Shown here piece by piece: positions 11,048 to 22,704 of a DNA stretch of 64,000 nucleotides. The DNA is taken from assembly GCA_023055425.1 (NCBI GenBank), contig JALGPY010000006.1, positions 91,795,935 to 91,859,934 of the forward strand, read 5' to 3'. Both the position numbers and the translations under genes were made by a program. Below the pieces are notes generated by a model, which made no database searches, was not told the origin of the DNA, and worked only from the letters and a program-made list of their open reading frames with translations. Source of the stretch: Linanthus parryae (Eukaryota; Streptophyta; Magnoliopsida; Ericales; Polemoniaceae). The first letter of the stretch is position 1; each line of letters begins with the position of its first letter.

Positions 11048-12275
11048 TGTAAGTTCACAGGTTTTTTCAAAGGCTTGAAACTGATTTCAAGGCCTTCAAA
11101 CTAAAGAGCGTGAACTGAGGGGGAGTTATTACTCCTATGTTTCTCTAAACCCCTGCACTTGATCATAATGTATTAGATGATGAAAGAAAAATTAATTATG
11201 TGATTTAACATGCCTTGATCTCATTATTTGCCTAATTTATTTTGTAGGAACTGTTAACTAATTTTGTGTATTCAGGTTTAGTAAGTTTATTTATTAGCAA
11301 AGATGCATAAGTGGCAATCAATGTCTGCAGATTCAATGCTATTGTTAAGAAAGGATGTCTAGACATTCAAGCTTGCAGATGAAAGATCATATCAAAATCA
11401 AGTCAGAAAAGCAAGCAACTAGCCGTTGGAATCAAGTTATTAAGAGTCAAAGATATGCTGCATATTTTTAGGGATTTCTGTTTGAAGTTTGCTATATATT
11501 CTGCAATTCAAATCAGCAGGATAACAACCACAATAAGAGAACAAAGAGAGATTCATGAACACAGAGCATTACAAAGATAAAACTCTCACAGGATTGACAA
11601 GAAACATTGAAGAAGATCAAACACTCACTCAATCCATTCCAGTTCTCGGAAGAACACTTCAAGCTTCACAGCTTTACTGTTTTACAGTGTTAATCACTTG
11701 ATCTTATTTTGTATAACTTTCTGTTATACGTCTGTATCATTTGGTCTTGTGAGTTTTTCAAGAGGAACAACAAAGAATTCTTATTGTATCAGTTAGCTAG
11801 AGAAAGTACTAGATAGGTTAGGAAGAATTACAAACTGCACAGAGTAAGGCAATGCTCTAGTTATGATATATAGGGATTAGCTTTTCATAAATAAGAAGCT
11901 TGTTGAAATCCTGAAGGGATTAGATCCCTTAGGCGGAGAGGTAGTTCATTGAGGACTGAATTCCGCAAAATCATTGTCTTGCGTGCCTTTACATTTCAGT
12001 TCTTTACATGTCTTGTTAACTGGTTCAAAACAGACTTTTGTTCAAAACCTTGAAGGGCTTTTCAAGGCCTTGAAAACTACCAGTTACTTTTTCTCTGTCA
12101 GTTTTGATTTCAAAGGCTTAAAACTGAGTTCAAGGTCTCGAATACTTCTAGCTCTTCACACATTTTTTTAAATCCACACTTTTGGAAAAAGTTGCCATAC
12201 TTTATTCAACCCCCCCCCCCCCCCCCCGTTATAGAGTATTTGATCCTGTATTTGCATACCTACATACAACTTTCA
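11048..12275 (+). repeat. 3' LTR of Sirevirus copy 1
   Basis: It repeats the 5' LTR from TGTAAGTTCACAG to ACAACTTTCA, about 1228 bp against 1199 bp. It contains the same palindromic motifs (about 11067-11098, 12047-12075, 12110-12140) and a longer C run (about 12210-12228). Confidence 0.85.
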
Positions 12276-12735
12276 CTGCAACCTAAGATCTGATACCAGT
12301 TTTTTATGATCTGGGAAGAGCTTGGAGAACGATGAAAACGATAAATCAATAACACAAGAGCACACACGATATAACGTGGTTCACTAGCGATGAGCTAGCT
12401 ACCTCCACGACCCGAAAAACCCCAGTTTTATTGAGAGAAACCCACGAATACAACCCACACAATGTACATCACGGCCTATGACCTTTATATAGTCATACTA
12501 TACAGCTTGTGCCTAAAGAAATACCGAAATCGAGCTAACGAACAAGGAAACAACTCTCTGGCCGCCTCCAAGAGTGCCTTCGCACGAAGACCAAATACTC
12601 TTTGCACAAAGTACTTCGTATGAAGGCATCGGGCCTTCGCACAGAGACCTACTCCCACTGCTTGCTTTTTCTTCGTCTTGCTCCTCCGTTTGGTCCATTT
12701 CTTGCTCCGCTTCGTCTCCAAATCCTCGCCAAGTC
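12276..12735 (-). mobile_element. Copia LTR remnant with primer site, minus strand
   Basis: On the minus strand the segment reads as a Copia 5' LTR: TATA-like GACTATATAAAGG (near 12490), then a transcribed part ending CCCAGATCATAAAA, then a primer site ACTGGTATCAGATCTT (about 12285-12300). The interior beyond the primer site is replaced by the Sirevirus, so only the LTR and about 25 bases remain. The right edge abuts LINE sequence at about 12736. Open frames of 74-89 codons here are shadows. Confidence 0.6.
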
Positions 12736-13911
12736 AAGTACGTTTAAGGAACCTTTGGATTACCAATAAAATCTATGCCTCTTTTCATGAGGTTAGAAGG
12801 AAATATTTATTGAACCACGTTGATGTAATATACAAGATGTGTTGTCTCAATATCGTTATGATAGGAGATTTCAATGAAGTTCTAAACCAAGTGGACAAAG
12901 CTGGGGGTAGACTTGTTGAGAGCTCTTCTGAGGGTGGTTTAAGCTAGATGGTGCATGACATTGGTTTGATTGATATTGTCTTTATTGGTACCAAGTTCAC
13001 CTAATGTAATGGATTGAACCAAAATAGAATTGTCAAGAAAAGATTGGACAGGTGGTTCTATGATAGTGATAGAAGAATTATTCCCAAAAGATGTGATTAT
13101 TCACCATAAAACTATCACTTCTGATCATATTCCTTTTATTCTGGACCTAGACCGTCTATAAGAGTGTCTTCATGACAATTTAGGTTCGAAGAAATGTGGG
13201 TTAGAGAAGGAGGCTTTAAAAGATGTAATTTAGTCTACATGGATAAACCATAGAGCACATACAATTACCAGACTTGGAAAGCCAATTTCGGAGAAACTAA
13301 AAAGCATCAAAGACGTGAAACAAATATCACTTTGGTAACATCAAATCAAATCTAAAGATGCTAACAGAGGAGCTTCTAAGGATTCAAGTAGAATCAACCT
13401 AGACACTATGCACCAAGAAAGGACAATCAAGTATCACCTTCAAGAACTTTTCACAAGACAGGAGATCATGTGGAGCCAAAATTCCAGAGTCCAATGGTTA
13501 TAAGATGGGGACTTTATACATAATTCTTCCACACCACAACAACCATAAGGGGCCAAAGAAATACTATTTGCATGATACTCAAGTCTAATGGAGATTATGT
13601 GGTTTCAAATGCTGACATTGGTATTGAGTTATGTGGTCATTTCCATGAGTTTTTTAGGTCAAAGAACACTGATGTCCGTACTTGGTTTGAGGAGATATTT
13701 ATCACAAAAGCTTCTGAGCTACATTCGCTTGATTTATTTAGCTTCCCCTCTAATGAATAAATCTATGGCATCCTATTTCTGATGGGCAACTTCAAATCCC
13801 GTGTCCAGATGGGTTACATGTATTGTTCTTCAATCTGTATTGGAGTATCATTAAAAAGGAGTTATGTGAGATTGCGAAAGGTTTATTTTGGGAAGGGAAA
13901 ATGGATGAAGG
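12736..13911 (+). pseudogene. L1-type LINE, part 1 (endonuclease to start of RT)
   Basis: A degenerate non-LTR retrotransposon. The endonuclease domain shows IYASFHEVRRKYL and the typical IGDFNEVL..DKAGGR block (about 12860-12915). After several stops the linker region (W..GD.IHNSSTP near 13500) and the N-terminal RT region follow, ending ELCEIAKGLFWEGKMDEG at the breakpoint. The reading frame resumes at 31962 with INSPYIVLIPKCLDALKV, a LINE RT motif. The 18-kb interruption is therefore the Tat-like insertion, and GAAGG (13907-13911) is its target duplication. The 5' part of the LINE is missing at 12736. Confidence 0.8.
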
Positions 13912-14505
13912 TGTAGATAGTACTTTCTAGACAGACAGATCTTAGCCACGTGGCGATCATCCAGCACACCTAGCAGTGCTTCACACACACTGGATCACCA
14001 CCCGCGCTGATCCACGTGGGGGCTGCGAGACAGGGCCCTCGCATACCACCACACGAGACTTGTAGGGACTTAGTGGTTTGGAGGCTAGAGTAAGTCCTGT
14101 CGCGCGCGACCTGTAGTAACTGCTTTTGAGAGATTTATGGCACGAGCTCCATAAACCCGGTCAACCTCATAACGGTTCCGGTATACGCGGACGACGTGCG
14201 TAACAGTTCCTATATACGCGGATGAACGTGCCGTTGTGGTTAAGCTAATTAAGCCGCCATTAATGGGCGCATTAACCCACTACAACGGTCACATTCTCCG
14301 TTATATATAGGATCGTTAACCCTTCCATACAAGGACGAATCACCTGAGATACGCGGAAGCTCTGCCAAAAATCTGTCTCTCTCTCTCTCTCTCATACAGT
14401 ACTATTGCCTTACTCTCTCCCTACACACAACTCTACTCTTCCTGTGTTCTTATCCTCTGCACTTGGTGCATATTGAATCCTCCCTAAAGGATTCTCTCGT
14501 ACACA
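13912..14505 (+). repeat. 5' LTR of Tat-like element
   Basis: It starts TGTAGATAGTACTTTC and ends CTCTCGTACACA, matching 31358-31961. A TATATATA box (14302-14309) precedes a CT microsatellite (about 14376-14393). The end CA is conserved here, but the matching 3' LTR ends TA. Confidence 0.88.
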
Positions 14506-14523
14506 TTTGGTGAACCCGACGTG
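14506..14523 (+). other. Primer binding site of Tat-like element
   Basis: TTTGGTGAACCCGACGTG lies immediately after the 5' LTR, where a tRNA primer would anneal. It differs from the tRNA-Met site of the Copia elements here. I cannot name the tRNA with certainty. Confidence 0.65.
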
Positions 14524-14545
14524 AAACTTACCACTGCAAGCAACC

Positions 14546-16012
14546 ATGTCTCACGAAGACGACGTCAGCAACAGATCGCCCTCCACGGAAACAACCTCGG
14601 GAGAGGAGACCCGTCACGCCTATGCGGCCGCCAGAGAGACTCTGACGTTGGAGGCCCTAAACGCCACCATCCAGAATCAGGGAAAGGCCCTCCAGGCTAA
14701 ATCTGCACTGAATGATCGGATAATGGCCATCCTGGGAACCCTTGCTCCGAATCCTACATCGAGCACTGTTGTCTCTCAGAGAAGGGGAACCTCTACCACC
14801 CAGGGGACTGGAGTGGTACCCACACCACCTAACCCTAATTCGCAAACCCCACCAGCAATGGTGCAATTACCCTCTATTCAGGGGCAGACGGCCCAAATAC
14901 CGCCCCTTACCGTACATATTCCTCAACCACCAACCGTGGCACCCAATCTATCTTCGCAATACCCCTTGCCTCCTCCGTCGGCACTGCTGGGCAACGTGAC
15001 TTACACCCCTAGCCCGACTGCCGCATATGTGTCCCCGCCGGCTACAACCCTTCCTCCTGCTGCTGGGGGAAGCGCCCCGGAATGTATGGCATCACTGCAG
15101 CGGCGCATAGAGACCTTCTTGGCCAATCAACCATTTGCAGACACCATTATTCCGAAGGTCGACAACGATCCGCCTATCCCACGTGATATCTATCTCATGC
15201 CTAACCCCTCAGGGTATAAGGCTCCTAAGTGGGACAAGTTTGAAGATGTCAACGGGAATGCCCACGAGCATGTCATGCGTTTCATCGGTGTAATGGGACC
15301 GTATGGGGCTGACCCCAAGTTGCTGATGCGCGAGTTCCCTAAATCTTTGGAAAATGTGGCCTACAAATGGTATAGAACGTTGGAGGCCGGATCTGTCAAA
15401 ACTTGGGACGACATGGTTCAGAAGTTCTACACGAAATTCTTCCAGGTGGAAGAGAAGGTTACGATGATTCATCTCTCCCGTATGTATCAGAAGCGTGAGG
15501 AAGATGGATTCACCTTCATCAAGAAGTTCAGGGCCAAATCCTTGAACATAGCATTATGGGCATATCGAAATTCGCCGAGGACTCCCACAGGAGTCTCCCC
15601 GTTCCTTCTATGCTATGGAGCTGAAGCTGTTGTACCGACGGAGGTGAAAGTCAACTCTACGAGATTGGCCTTTCACGCGTCATACGAAAATCAACCTGAC
15701 CATGACTTGATCTTATTGGAGGAAAAGCGAGAACAAGCTAAGCGGGCTAACAAGAGGTATGAGGAGAGGATCGCTCGCGCATACAACAAAACAGTCCAAC
15801 ATCGAGATTTTGCGGTCGGGGACTTGGTCTTGCGAGCTTCAGATCATTGCATGCGGGAGGCAGCCCATCCAAAGTTCGCAGCTAGCTGGGAAGGACCGTT
15901 CGAAGTTAAGGAAGTCTTTGACAGTGGTTACTGCACAATACAGAGGCTTCATGGGACTGCCATAACCCCAAGTCCGATCAATATGCGCTGGATTAAAAAG
16001 TATTATCCTTAA
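14546..16012 (+). CDS. Gag-integrase fusion ORF of Tat-like element
   Basis: An intact 488-codon frame starts 40 bases after the LTR. Residues 1 to about 190 are low-complexity and proline-rich. Residues 220-330 match the retrotransposon gag core (YKAPKWDKFEDVNGNAHEHV, then KWYRTLEAGSVKTWDDMVQKF). At about residue 332 (near 15545) the sequence passes in frame from gag (FRAKSLN) to the C-terminal part of a Gypsy integrase (ALWAYRNSPRTPTGVSPF, then GDLVLR and WEGPFEV, a GPY/F-like module). The end of gag, protease, RT, RNase H and the catalytic core of integrase are missing. The chimaera has no catalytic residues; it could at most bind RNA or act in trans. Alternatively it is a simple internal deletion that happened to stay in frame. 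Confidence 0.85.
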   Translation: MSHEDDVSNRSPSTETTSGEETRHAYAAARETLTLEALNATIQNQGKALQAKSALNDRIMAILGTLAPNPTSSTVVSQRRGTSTTQGTGVVPTPPNPNSQTPPAMVQLPSIQGQTAQIPPLTVHIPQPPTVAPNLSSQYPLPPPSALLGNVTYTPSPTAAYVSPPATTLPPAAGGSAPECMASLQRRIETFLANQPFADTIIPKVDNDPPIPRDIYLMPNPSGYKAPKWDKFEDVNGNAHEHVMRFIGVMGPYGADPKLLMREFPKSLENVAYKWYRTLEAGSVKTWDDMVQKFYTKFFQVEEKVTMIHLSRMYQKREEDGFTFIKKFRAKSLNIALWAYRNSPRTPTGVSPFLLCYGAEAVVPTEVKVNSTRLAFHASYENQPDHDLILLEEKREQAKRANKRYEERIARAYNKTVQHRDFAVGDLVLRASDHCMREAAHPKFAASWEGPFEVKEVFDSGYCTIQRLHGTAITPSPINMRWIKKYYP

Positions 16013-17935
16013 CCTCTCTCTTTACATACATTGGATTCAAATGTCTATTGAATTGTATGTCTAGTACTGCAATAAATTCATGCGTTGTTTCCTCCCATAT
16101 GAAGAACTTGTAATCTTGCCTCTCCCATATGAGGGACTTGTAATCCTGCCTCTCCCATATGAGGGTGCTTTTAATAAAATAATTCTCCCATACGAGAAGA
16201 ATTTTATTACCTTAGTCGTCTCTTACCATTTTATTTACTTCTCTGCTTATTTACAACAAAAGCCTATCTGCCAAGATAGCAGCCATAATATGCGATCTCA
16301 TGCGATCCAAAGCCTATCTGCCGAGATAGCAGCAATGTTCAAATACGATCTTAAGTGATCTAAAAGCCTATCTGCCTAGATAGTAGCCATAATATGCGAT
16401 CTCATGCGATCCAAAGCCTATCTGCCGAGATAGCAGCAATGTTCAAATACGATCTTAAGTGATATAAAAGCCTATCTGCCTAGATAGCAGCCATAATGTA
16501 TGATCCTATGCGATCCAATGCCTATCTGCCTAGATAGCAGCAATGCTCAAATACGATTTTAAGTGATCTAGAAGCCCATGGCCTAGATAGCAGCCATAAT
16601 ACACGATCCCATGCGATCCAAAGCCCATCTGCCGAGATGGCAGAAATGGTCTTAATTTATCTACACGCCTATTTGCTCAAATAGCAAGCTACAACAACAA
16701 CGTCCCATGCGACGCAAAACTTATCAGCTTAGGAAAAATAATTATTTGGGCAAATATCCGAATGCAAAAGGCGAAAGAAACATAACTTGTTTTATAGCGA
16801 ACACTCATGCGATATTACAATTTGTTGTATCGAACAAGAACAGCAAATGCTAAAGTGCATTTCATTAATAGTCAAAATGACTTACAATATATTTGTCTAG
16901 ATAGCAGCTTACAAGAAAAAGTTCATACTAAGAAAATTCTTACTATAAAATGAACGGCCTACAAATGCTAACAAAAGCTATGCGACGCTATCGTCGAGGT
17001 CCTAGATCTGAACAAGGATCTTGATTGGTATTCAGCCCAAGAGATGTGCCAGATGAACGTCATGTCCTGGCGGATGCGGCGGTGAAGAACAAGTGGAGAA
17101 CAACTCCTGGGGAAGAAAGCTTATTGTGCAAAGAGACGAGCGCCATGGCTCGTCACACCTTGTTCAAGAACGTGGAGGCAAATAGTTCTCCTCCAGGAAA
17201 GCTAGAGGAGAAACACTCCATTCATTACGAGTCGGTAAAAAGGTCAGTATGGAACTGCACCTCGCCGGAAGGCAGCCGGAGATATGACCTGTAACATAAT
17301 AGACGAAGAAGAATCTTCGTAGAAGCATGAGGCATTGTGTATATCTTCTTCAAGGTAATCATGAAGAACAGTAAGATTTATAAAGAAGATCTTGTGAGCT
17401 ATTTCTATGGCACAAGGCACAAACTCAGGTTTCACAACTTGAAATTGCCATGAATCAACTAAAGACAAGCATTGAGGCCAGCAGTCGTAAGGACTCATGG
17501 CAAGCCACATTTTGGGATGAAGAACCCAAGAAGCACGATGAAGGGTTTATATAGACTCTATGGTGACTCTTCACTTCCCTAGCTGAGTCAGCAAAGCTTG
17601 GAAAACGGGTAAGAATCATTTACTTACGTCTCAAAAGAGGTAAAATTCAATTACCCTACTAAAGGCTATGACGATTCGGTGGCACGCCCTAATTAATGAC
17701 GGAAGTTCATAATAAGGATGGGCTTCCCAAGGAAATCGTAATTATCTAATAAATCATTAGCGCAAAAATCAATGCAGATACGTCACAAGGTGACGTCATA
17801 ATTGATACGCATCAAGATATTCGGGCAAATCCCCAAAAGGGCAAAATGGGACATAGAGTTCCAGATAAAAAAGGGGGGGGGGAGAAGCACTAGCATTACA
17901 ATAATATTTTGTTTTAAACACATATTTTTTTGTTT
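16013..17935 (+). other. Non-coding interior of Tat-like element
   Basis: No protein similarity is visible. A short 28-bp-like repeat with CTCCCATATGAGG cores lies at about 16090-16200, the larger minisatellite at 16261-16690, and the rest (16691-17935) is unique-looking, with a G run near 17872. Open frames of up to 92 codons here are not supported by any motif. Confidence 0.6.
16261..16690. repeat. Minisatellite with palindromic core in Tat-like element
   Basis: Nine units of about 44-54 bp begin with CCTATCTGCC.AGATAG or a variant (starts 16263, 16313, 16367, 16417, 16471, 16521, 16575, 16624, 16668). The core CTATCTGCCGAGATAG is an inverted repeat able to form a short hairpin. Units alternate between a CATAATATGCGATC type and a CAATGTTCAAATACGATC type, so the higher-order period is about 104 bp. 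Later units are more degenerate. Confidence 0.85.
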
Positions 17936-20900
17936 CTAAAACAAATCCTTGATCAAAGGGTCTTCTGGAGAAAACGAGAGTGATACCTCTCTTACTTGGT
18001 CCACTTCTCGCTTCAGCTGTTCGTACTTGGCATTCATCGCATGAAAGAGGTTGACAGCTTCTTCAGCCTTCTGCCTTTGTTCCTCTACCTTCCGTCTTTC
18101 AGATGCGAGGTTGTGGTAGCCGCGTTTCAAACACAGCTGCGAGAATTTGGGTGATCCTGTTGAGAAGATACCCGAAGCCTAGCTTGCCTTGAACTTTAGC
18201 TTGAAGCCCCTTGCATGTGCTGAAAAGTAGCTGTGCACTATTAGGAGAAATGGTCGCAGGGGTGGCCACAGACAGTTTCTCCAGAATCCAGATGGCTTCA
18301 TAAAGAAAAGCCTCCTTTCATACGGCTCTATCTCCACAGATTTCACGGAGGACCAGGGGTATGAGAGGCGCATCTGAATCAACCAGTCCACATCGGCTTG
18401 CTTCATTCCTGACAAAGTTGATTCAAGTTCAGAGCATGAAAGCTTTAAAACAAGGGTGTAGAATGCGACAAATGGAAACTTACCAGTCCCTTCAAGGATC
18501 TCACGCAAAGAGGGAATGTGCATTGCTGAAAAAGCTGAAGCATGCCCTTGCTGCATTGCTCGTCTGTCAGCTGCGAGCTCGAGCTCATCATAGTTGCCAG
18601 GTAGAGTGTAGGCCGCAACATGTACGACAGCAGCTCCAACTTGTGAGCTCCAAAAACTTCATGCTGGGGGAACCTCTAAAAACTCTACCTCTGTTGAAGC
18701 AATGGCAACAGTAGTAGATGCTGCTCGACCAGGAACCTCTTCGGCTGCGAGGGGCTCTTGTGGCTCGGGAGAATTCATTTGAACACAAACATTTGCATGT
18801 GATGTTATGTCTTCCATGACCTAATCATTTTCATGAACTTCAGCTCCAGCACCATCTGTTTCCATTTCCTCAACTACAGCATCTGCATCTTCTTCTCTTA
18901 GCACGGTGTCAGCTTTGATATCATCAGATACCTCAATGATATCCTCCAGAGTCTCTCCTGCATACTCATTAGCTGCGATAGGCTTCTCGACGTGAGAGCT
19001 TCGCTCTGGAGCATAAGAAGTAGGGACCTGACCCCTTTGTTCCGGCACATCCTCATTAGCATCGCCTGCGATACAAGACAAAAATATTGAGGTAACTTGT
19101 ATTATACAGTGTTCTGTTATTTTGATAGATCAAAAGCGAGCACCTCCATACTTAGGTGGGATCACAGCATCTTCATCATATGTTAAAGATGCGACCCCAT
19201 ATCCTACTAGAGTATCCTCATTAAGCACATATTTAAGGTGAGCGTGACCTGGGTGCGAAGAAGCTCGTTACAATGATGATTGGGCTACTAAGTCTGGCTT
19301 ACAAACTTTGTTTGAATGATTATATGAGGGTTCACCAAACTTGCCTACTAGCCATCGGCGAATGTCACTTTTTGATAGACCATGCTTTAACGCACCGATA
19401 ATTACTTCTTGGTAAGTCACAGAGAGGTTAAAGATCTCACCTTCTTTGCCACCGACGATCTCCTCAAAGTCCTCTTGAGCTTGCTCCAAAGCAGTTGCAT
19501 CCACGTTATCAACATGCTTTTCTTCCAAACTTCTCCTCTTGATGAGCTCGATCTCATCTTCCTCGAGCTTCCTCCTTCTCTCTGCGGCTTCAGCAGCCGT
19601 TCTCTCAGAATCAGCAAGGATATCCTCGTCTATGGCTTCGCTGGAGACGCCAGAGCGAGAACTCTTGGTTTTCTTCTTTTCCTTGGCCAGAAGGCTGCTG
19701 ATGGTTTCTGTGTCATCACATGCGAGGACAAACTGTTCAACAACTATTGCAAGAGCTAAAGTATGAAGAAGACAAGTTTGTTTGAGATACCTTCCGAATC
19801 TTCTTCTCGTATCTTACCTCTTTCTTCTTCTCTTTCGCTTTCATCTCTTTCTTCTTCATCATCTCTTGCCCTTACTTCTCTTTTCTCGACTTCCTCTTCC
19901 TCATCTTCCTGACCAAAAGGAATTAAAGACTCAACTGCGAGCTCTTTCTGCGCTTTGCTTGGCATGCCACCTTTGCCTTTGTCTTTAGAGGCAAGAGATT
20001 TCGCAGGAGACGAAGTTGGAGCACTCCTAGGAGGAGAGGAGATTGCAATACACTTCTTCTTTTGTCTCTTGGCCCTCGGGGCAACATCTGCTGGAGGAGA
20101 CGGAGCATTCCTAGGAGGAGAAAAAGCTGGAGTATTGTCTATCAGCGAGCTAGCAAACACATCCATTACCTCGCGGATCAGAGTCTCTACTCGGGGAGCC
20201 ATTCTCATTGTTCGAGGAATTTCCTTGTCCTGCCTTTTCGCGGAAACGATAGAGTTGATCAACGATTTGGAGCGCTCTCCAAATGCGAACCTCCTCAGAT
20301 AGCACTAAAACCGAAAATGGGGTATAAGTTTCAATGCATCAAGGGAAAGGAGTTTAACACCCATAAAGGAAATTGTTTACCTTGGCAAAATTTTCGCTGT
20401 ACTTGATAACTTGCGAAGCTCCCTCCGTAACAGCGGTCATCTCTTCCTCAAGAATGGTGGAGGGGCACAAATGATTGTCAAGATCAAGCAAGGAGTAGCA
20501 GCCATATTGGGAATCATCCAAGCTGCAATTAGGACGGAAAGGAAAGGCATTCCTTTTGATCGCAGGAGCTTTGCTGGGCTGAGGAGTCGACTGCGTTTCA
20601 AATCGGGCTTGCTGAGTGGCCCAGTAAGAGATCCAATTTCTGGAGAGGCGACCGCCACCTGAAGGTTGAATGAAGGGCAAGTTGCTCCGAAAGATCGTTG
20701 GCACTCGTCAGACAGCAGGCGCTTGTAGCAGCCTCTTATGATCGACTTAGGCCAAATGGAAGGCGCCACTGCATCAAAACCAAACTGGGTAGAAACGCGA
20801 GTTGGATCAACGTCGACTGTGATCCTTTCATACTTGTGAGTAAGTTTGGGAACATACTCAGCAAGATCAGGGAGAGAACCCCTTAGACACCAGCAGAAGA

Positions 20901-21294
20901 ATTCGCGATAGCGCTCATGACCTTCGAGAAGGAGTTCTTCTGAATAATCAAGAGATTTGGTGGGATACAGCTTCGAGAACCATCGCACATTCTCAATACG
21001 CGTGGCATAAGGCCTAGCTGTAAACTTGCTCCGGTCATCGCATATCAGGCTCCAGGTGCACTTGGGAAGATTGGTTCTAAGCCATCAAGTAGATCTCCCA
21101 CTGGAAAGTTCAGTCTCCGCGCCCGGGACACGCCATTTGTTGGGCCTACAAGGAACAGGAGCATAGGAGGTCCATCGCTCAAAAACCCACATGGTAAGGA
21201 ATGCGATGTTGACATAGGTCAACACATCAAGACGACCGCGAGAGTCTTTGATCGCCACTACCAATTGGTCCAATCTGTAGTATAAGGTGCCCAA
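17936..21294 (-). pseudogene. Antisense extra ORF of Tat-like element, C-terminal part
   Basis: This is the distal part of a large ORF region on the strand opposite to gag. It resumes right after the nested Copia with LGTLYYRLDQLVVAIKDSRG and MWVFERWTSY (21294 to about 21130), the end of a plant mobile domain. Further on are RWFSKLYPTKSLDY (20988), a basic and serine-proline segment with KRQKKK (about 20050), a Glu/Arg-rich stretch (19800-19900), and a heptad-like coiled coil (18130-17936, KRGYHNLASERRKVEEQRQK). Frames change several times. Whether introns or mutations separate them cannot be decided here. Known Tat extra ORFs have no established function. Confidence 0.65.
21290..21294. other. 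Target site duplication CCCAA (left copy)
   Basis: CCCAA precedes the Copia insertion here and is repeated at 29660-29664. It falls inside the antisense ORF of the Tat-like element, whose frame is continuous across the excised insertion (VPLGPLVLG then TLYYRLDQLV). Confidence 0.9.
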
Positions 21295-22690
21295 TGTTGG
21301 GTTTTGAAGTAGGTAACGCAGCGGAATAACAAAATTTAATTCTACTTCAATGCCCACCACGGATCGTCAGGAAGAGACATCATAACATGATAAGGGACAA
21401 GTATTGTGTACCTTTGAATTTGTGAGATCACACGAAGAATGATGTCCTCGTCTCTACGGTTGATCCACGTCTAGAGGTGAGATCTAGATTCTTCCTTCAA
21501 ACAAGTGCTAGCTTGAACCCGGAGGAAGAGGGAAGAAGATCAAAGCAACAAAGGCACAAAGGGAGGGGCCGCCTCCTCTTTGAGCCGACAGGAAGGGCGG
21601 ACGGGGCTAGGGTTCGGCCCTAGCTCTTGTCTTGCTCTCTCTTGCTTTCTATCCCACTCTCTTTGTTATGTCTAATAACAATTTCTTGTGGGAAGGAAGC
21701 TTAGGCCTCTTTATATACTCCAACAACTCCTTGTTTTTTCCATAAAGGAGTTTCCTTATTCTAGATGAACTAGAACTATTCCCTTCCTTGCAAATTAGTC
21801 CTACTAATTTTGCAAGGTGTTGCACAATGATCCTTTTATTAATTAATCAATATTAATTAATCCCAAATCTAGCTCTACTCTATTTGACGTGTGACCCCAT
21901 AGGTTTCTATATAGTTGGTAGTAACTCTTACTAACATGGAGCGGTGTCTTGCACACATCCATGCCACCCAACCAATAGAAATAGTCAGTGATCCCGACAA
22001 ACCTCTTGTGCCCAATATGTCAATTTTCACTATCCCTTTGCCTCCATATCCGGATTGGACACGAGAAATACATCGTCACACTCGTATATCCAATCCATAG
22101 TTCCTCGATCCTGGGAATATGCTTATGCTTGCAGATAACATTTATCCTAGTCTGGCTAGACATTCAATAAGCCTCATCCCTCTAGTGGCCGTGGATATTT
22201 ACCCCCATTATGTGGGAGGGACAAATCCTTTCTACTCTCTAAGCTTGCTTCCTATTACACCCGATAGCCATCTTTATGATTACCCAGTTACGGTGTAACG
22301 TTTGATAACATCAAAGTGCAATATTCCACAACTAGAGTATCTAGTGACTTCAAGTCTAAGGATTGCAATTATATTAGCACTACGAAAAGCAATTGTGACT
22401 TGACATAATCTAATGTATCCTTTTCGTTGTGGGTTAATCCAGTATGCCATTACTCCTAATGCATACGCATGTGTTAGACTTGATATCTCCATATCAATCT
22501 ACCCACATACTAGTCTATATTTGATTGTCCTATTAATCAATATAGTGGACTAGGGATATTTAAGATAAACAACACATTTTATCTAAGGACTTCATTATAT
22601 TAAATATCACAATATATAATAAATGAATATTCTAGCCAAAACAATGTTCATACTAAATATATGATTGCCTCTAGGGCATCTATTCCAACA
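21295..22690 (-). repeat. 3' LTR of nested Copia
   Basis: On the plus strand it begins TGTTGGGTTTTGAAG and ends GCATCTATTCCAACA. It aligns with 28239-29659 with scattered substitutions and small indels. The adjoining interior at 22691-22705, read on the minus strand, is GTGCAAGTGGGAGAC, a polypurine tract. Confidence 0.9.
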
Positions 22691-22704
22691 GTCTCCCACT
22701 TGCA

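Larger units (their letters stand above)
2658..12275 (+). mobile_element. Sirevirus-like Copia retrotransposon, copy 1
   Basis: A full-length but decayed element of about 9.6 kb: 5' LTR (2658-3856), degenerate tRNA-Met primer site, gag, protease, integrase, RT, a deleted RNase H, an env-like third ORF region, a polypurine tract and a 3' LTR (11048-12275). The order integrase before RT is the Copia order. The gag motifs, the extra region between pol and the 3' LTR and the AAGGGGGATA polypurine tract fit the Sirevirus lineage. The flanking pentamers (CAATC left, CTGCA right) do not match, so there is no target duplication. That could reflect mutation, rearrangement, or recombination between elements. 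Confidence 0.85.

Noticed and set aside
10842..11078. 78-codon hydrophobic open frame resembling a membrane protein
   Set aside because: It crosses the polypurine tract into the 3' LTR of the Sirevirus, comes from T-rich DNA, and is not conserved in the 5' LTR context.
12276..12735. Reading the Copia LTR remnant as the 3' continuation of the Sirevirus LTR
   Set aside because: It has its own primer site and a TATA box in the opposite orientation and no counterpart after the 5' LTR.
18361..20702. Plus-strand open frames of 60-117 codons opposite the antisense ORF
   Set aside because: The minus-strand frames show coiled-coil, basic and domain-like features; the plus-strand frames are their shadows.
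22280..22492. 70-codon open frame repeated at 29249-29461
   Set aside because: Both copies are inside the two LTRs of the same Copia; the repetition reflects the LTR and not a gene.
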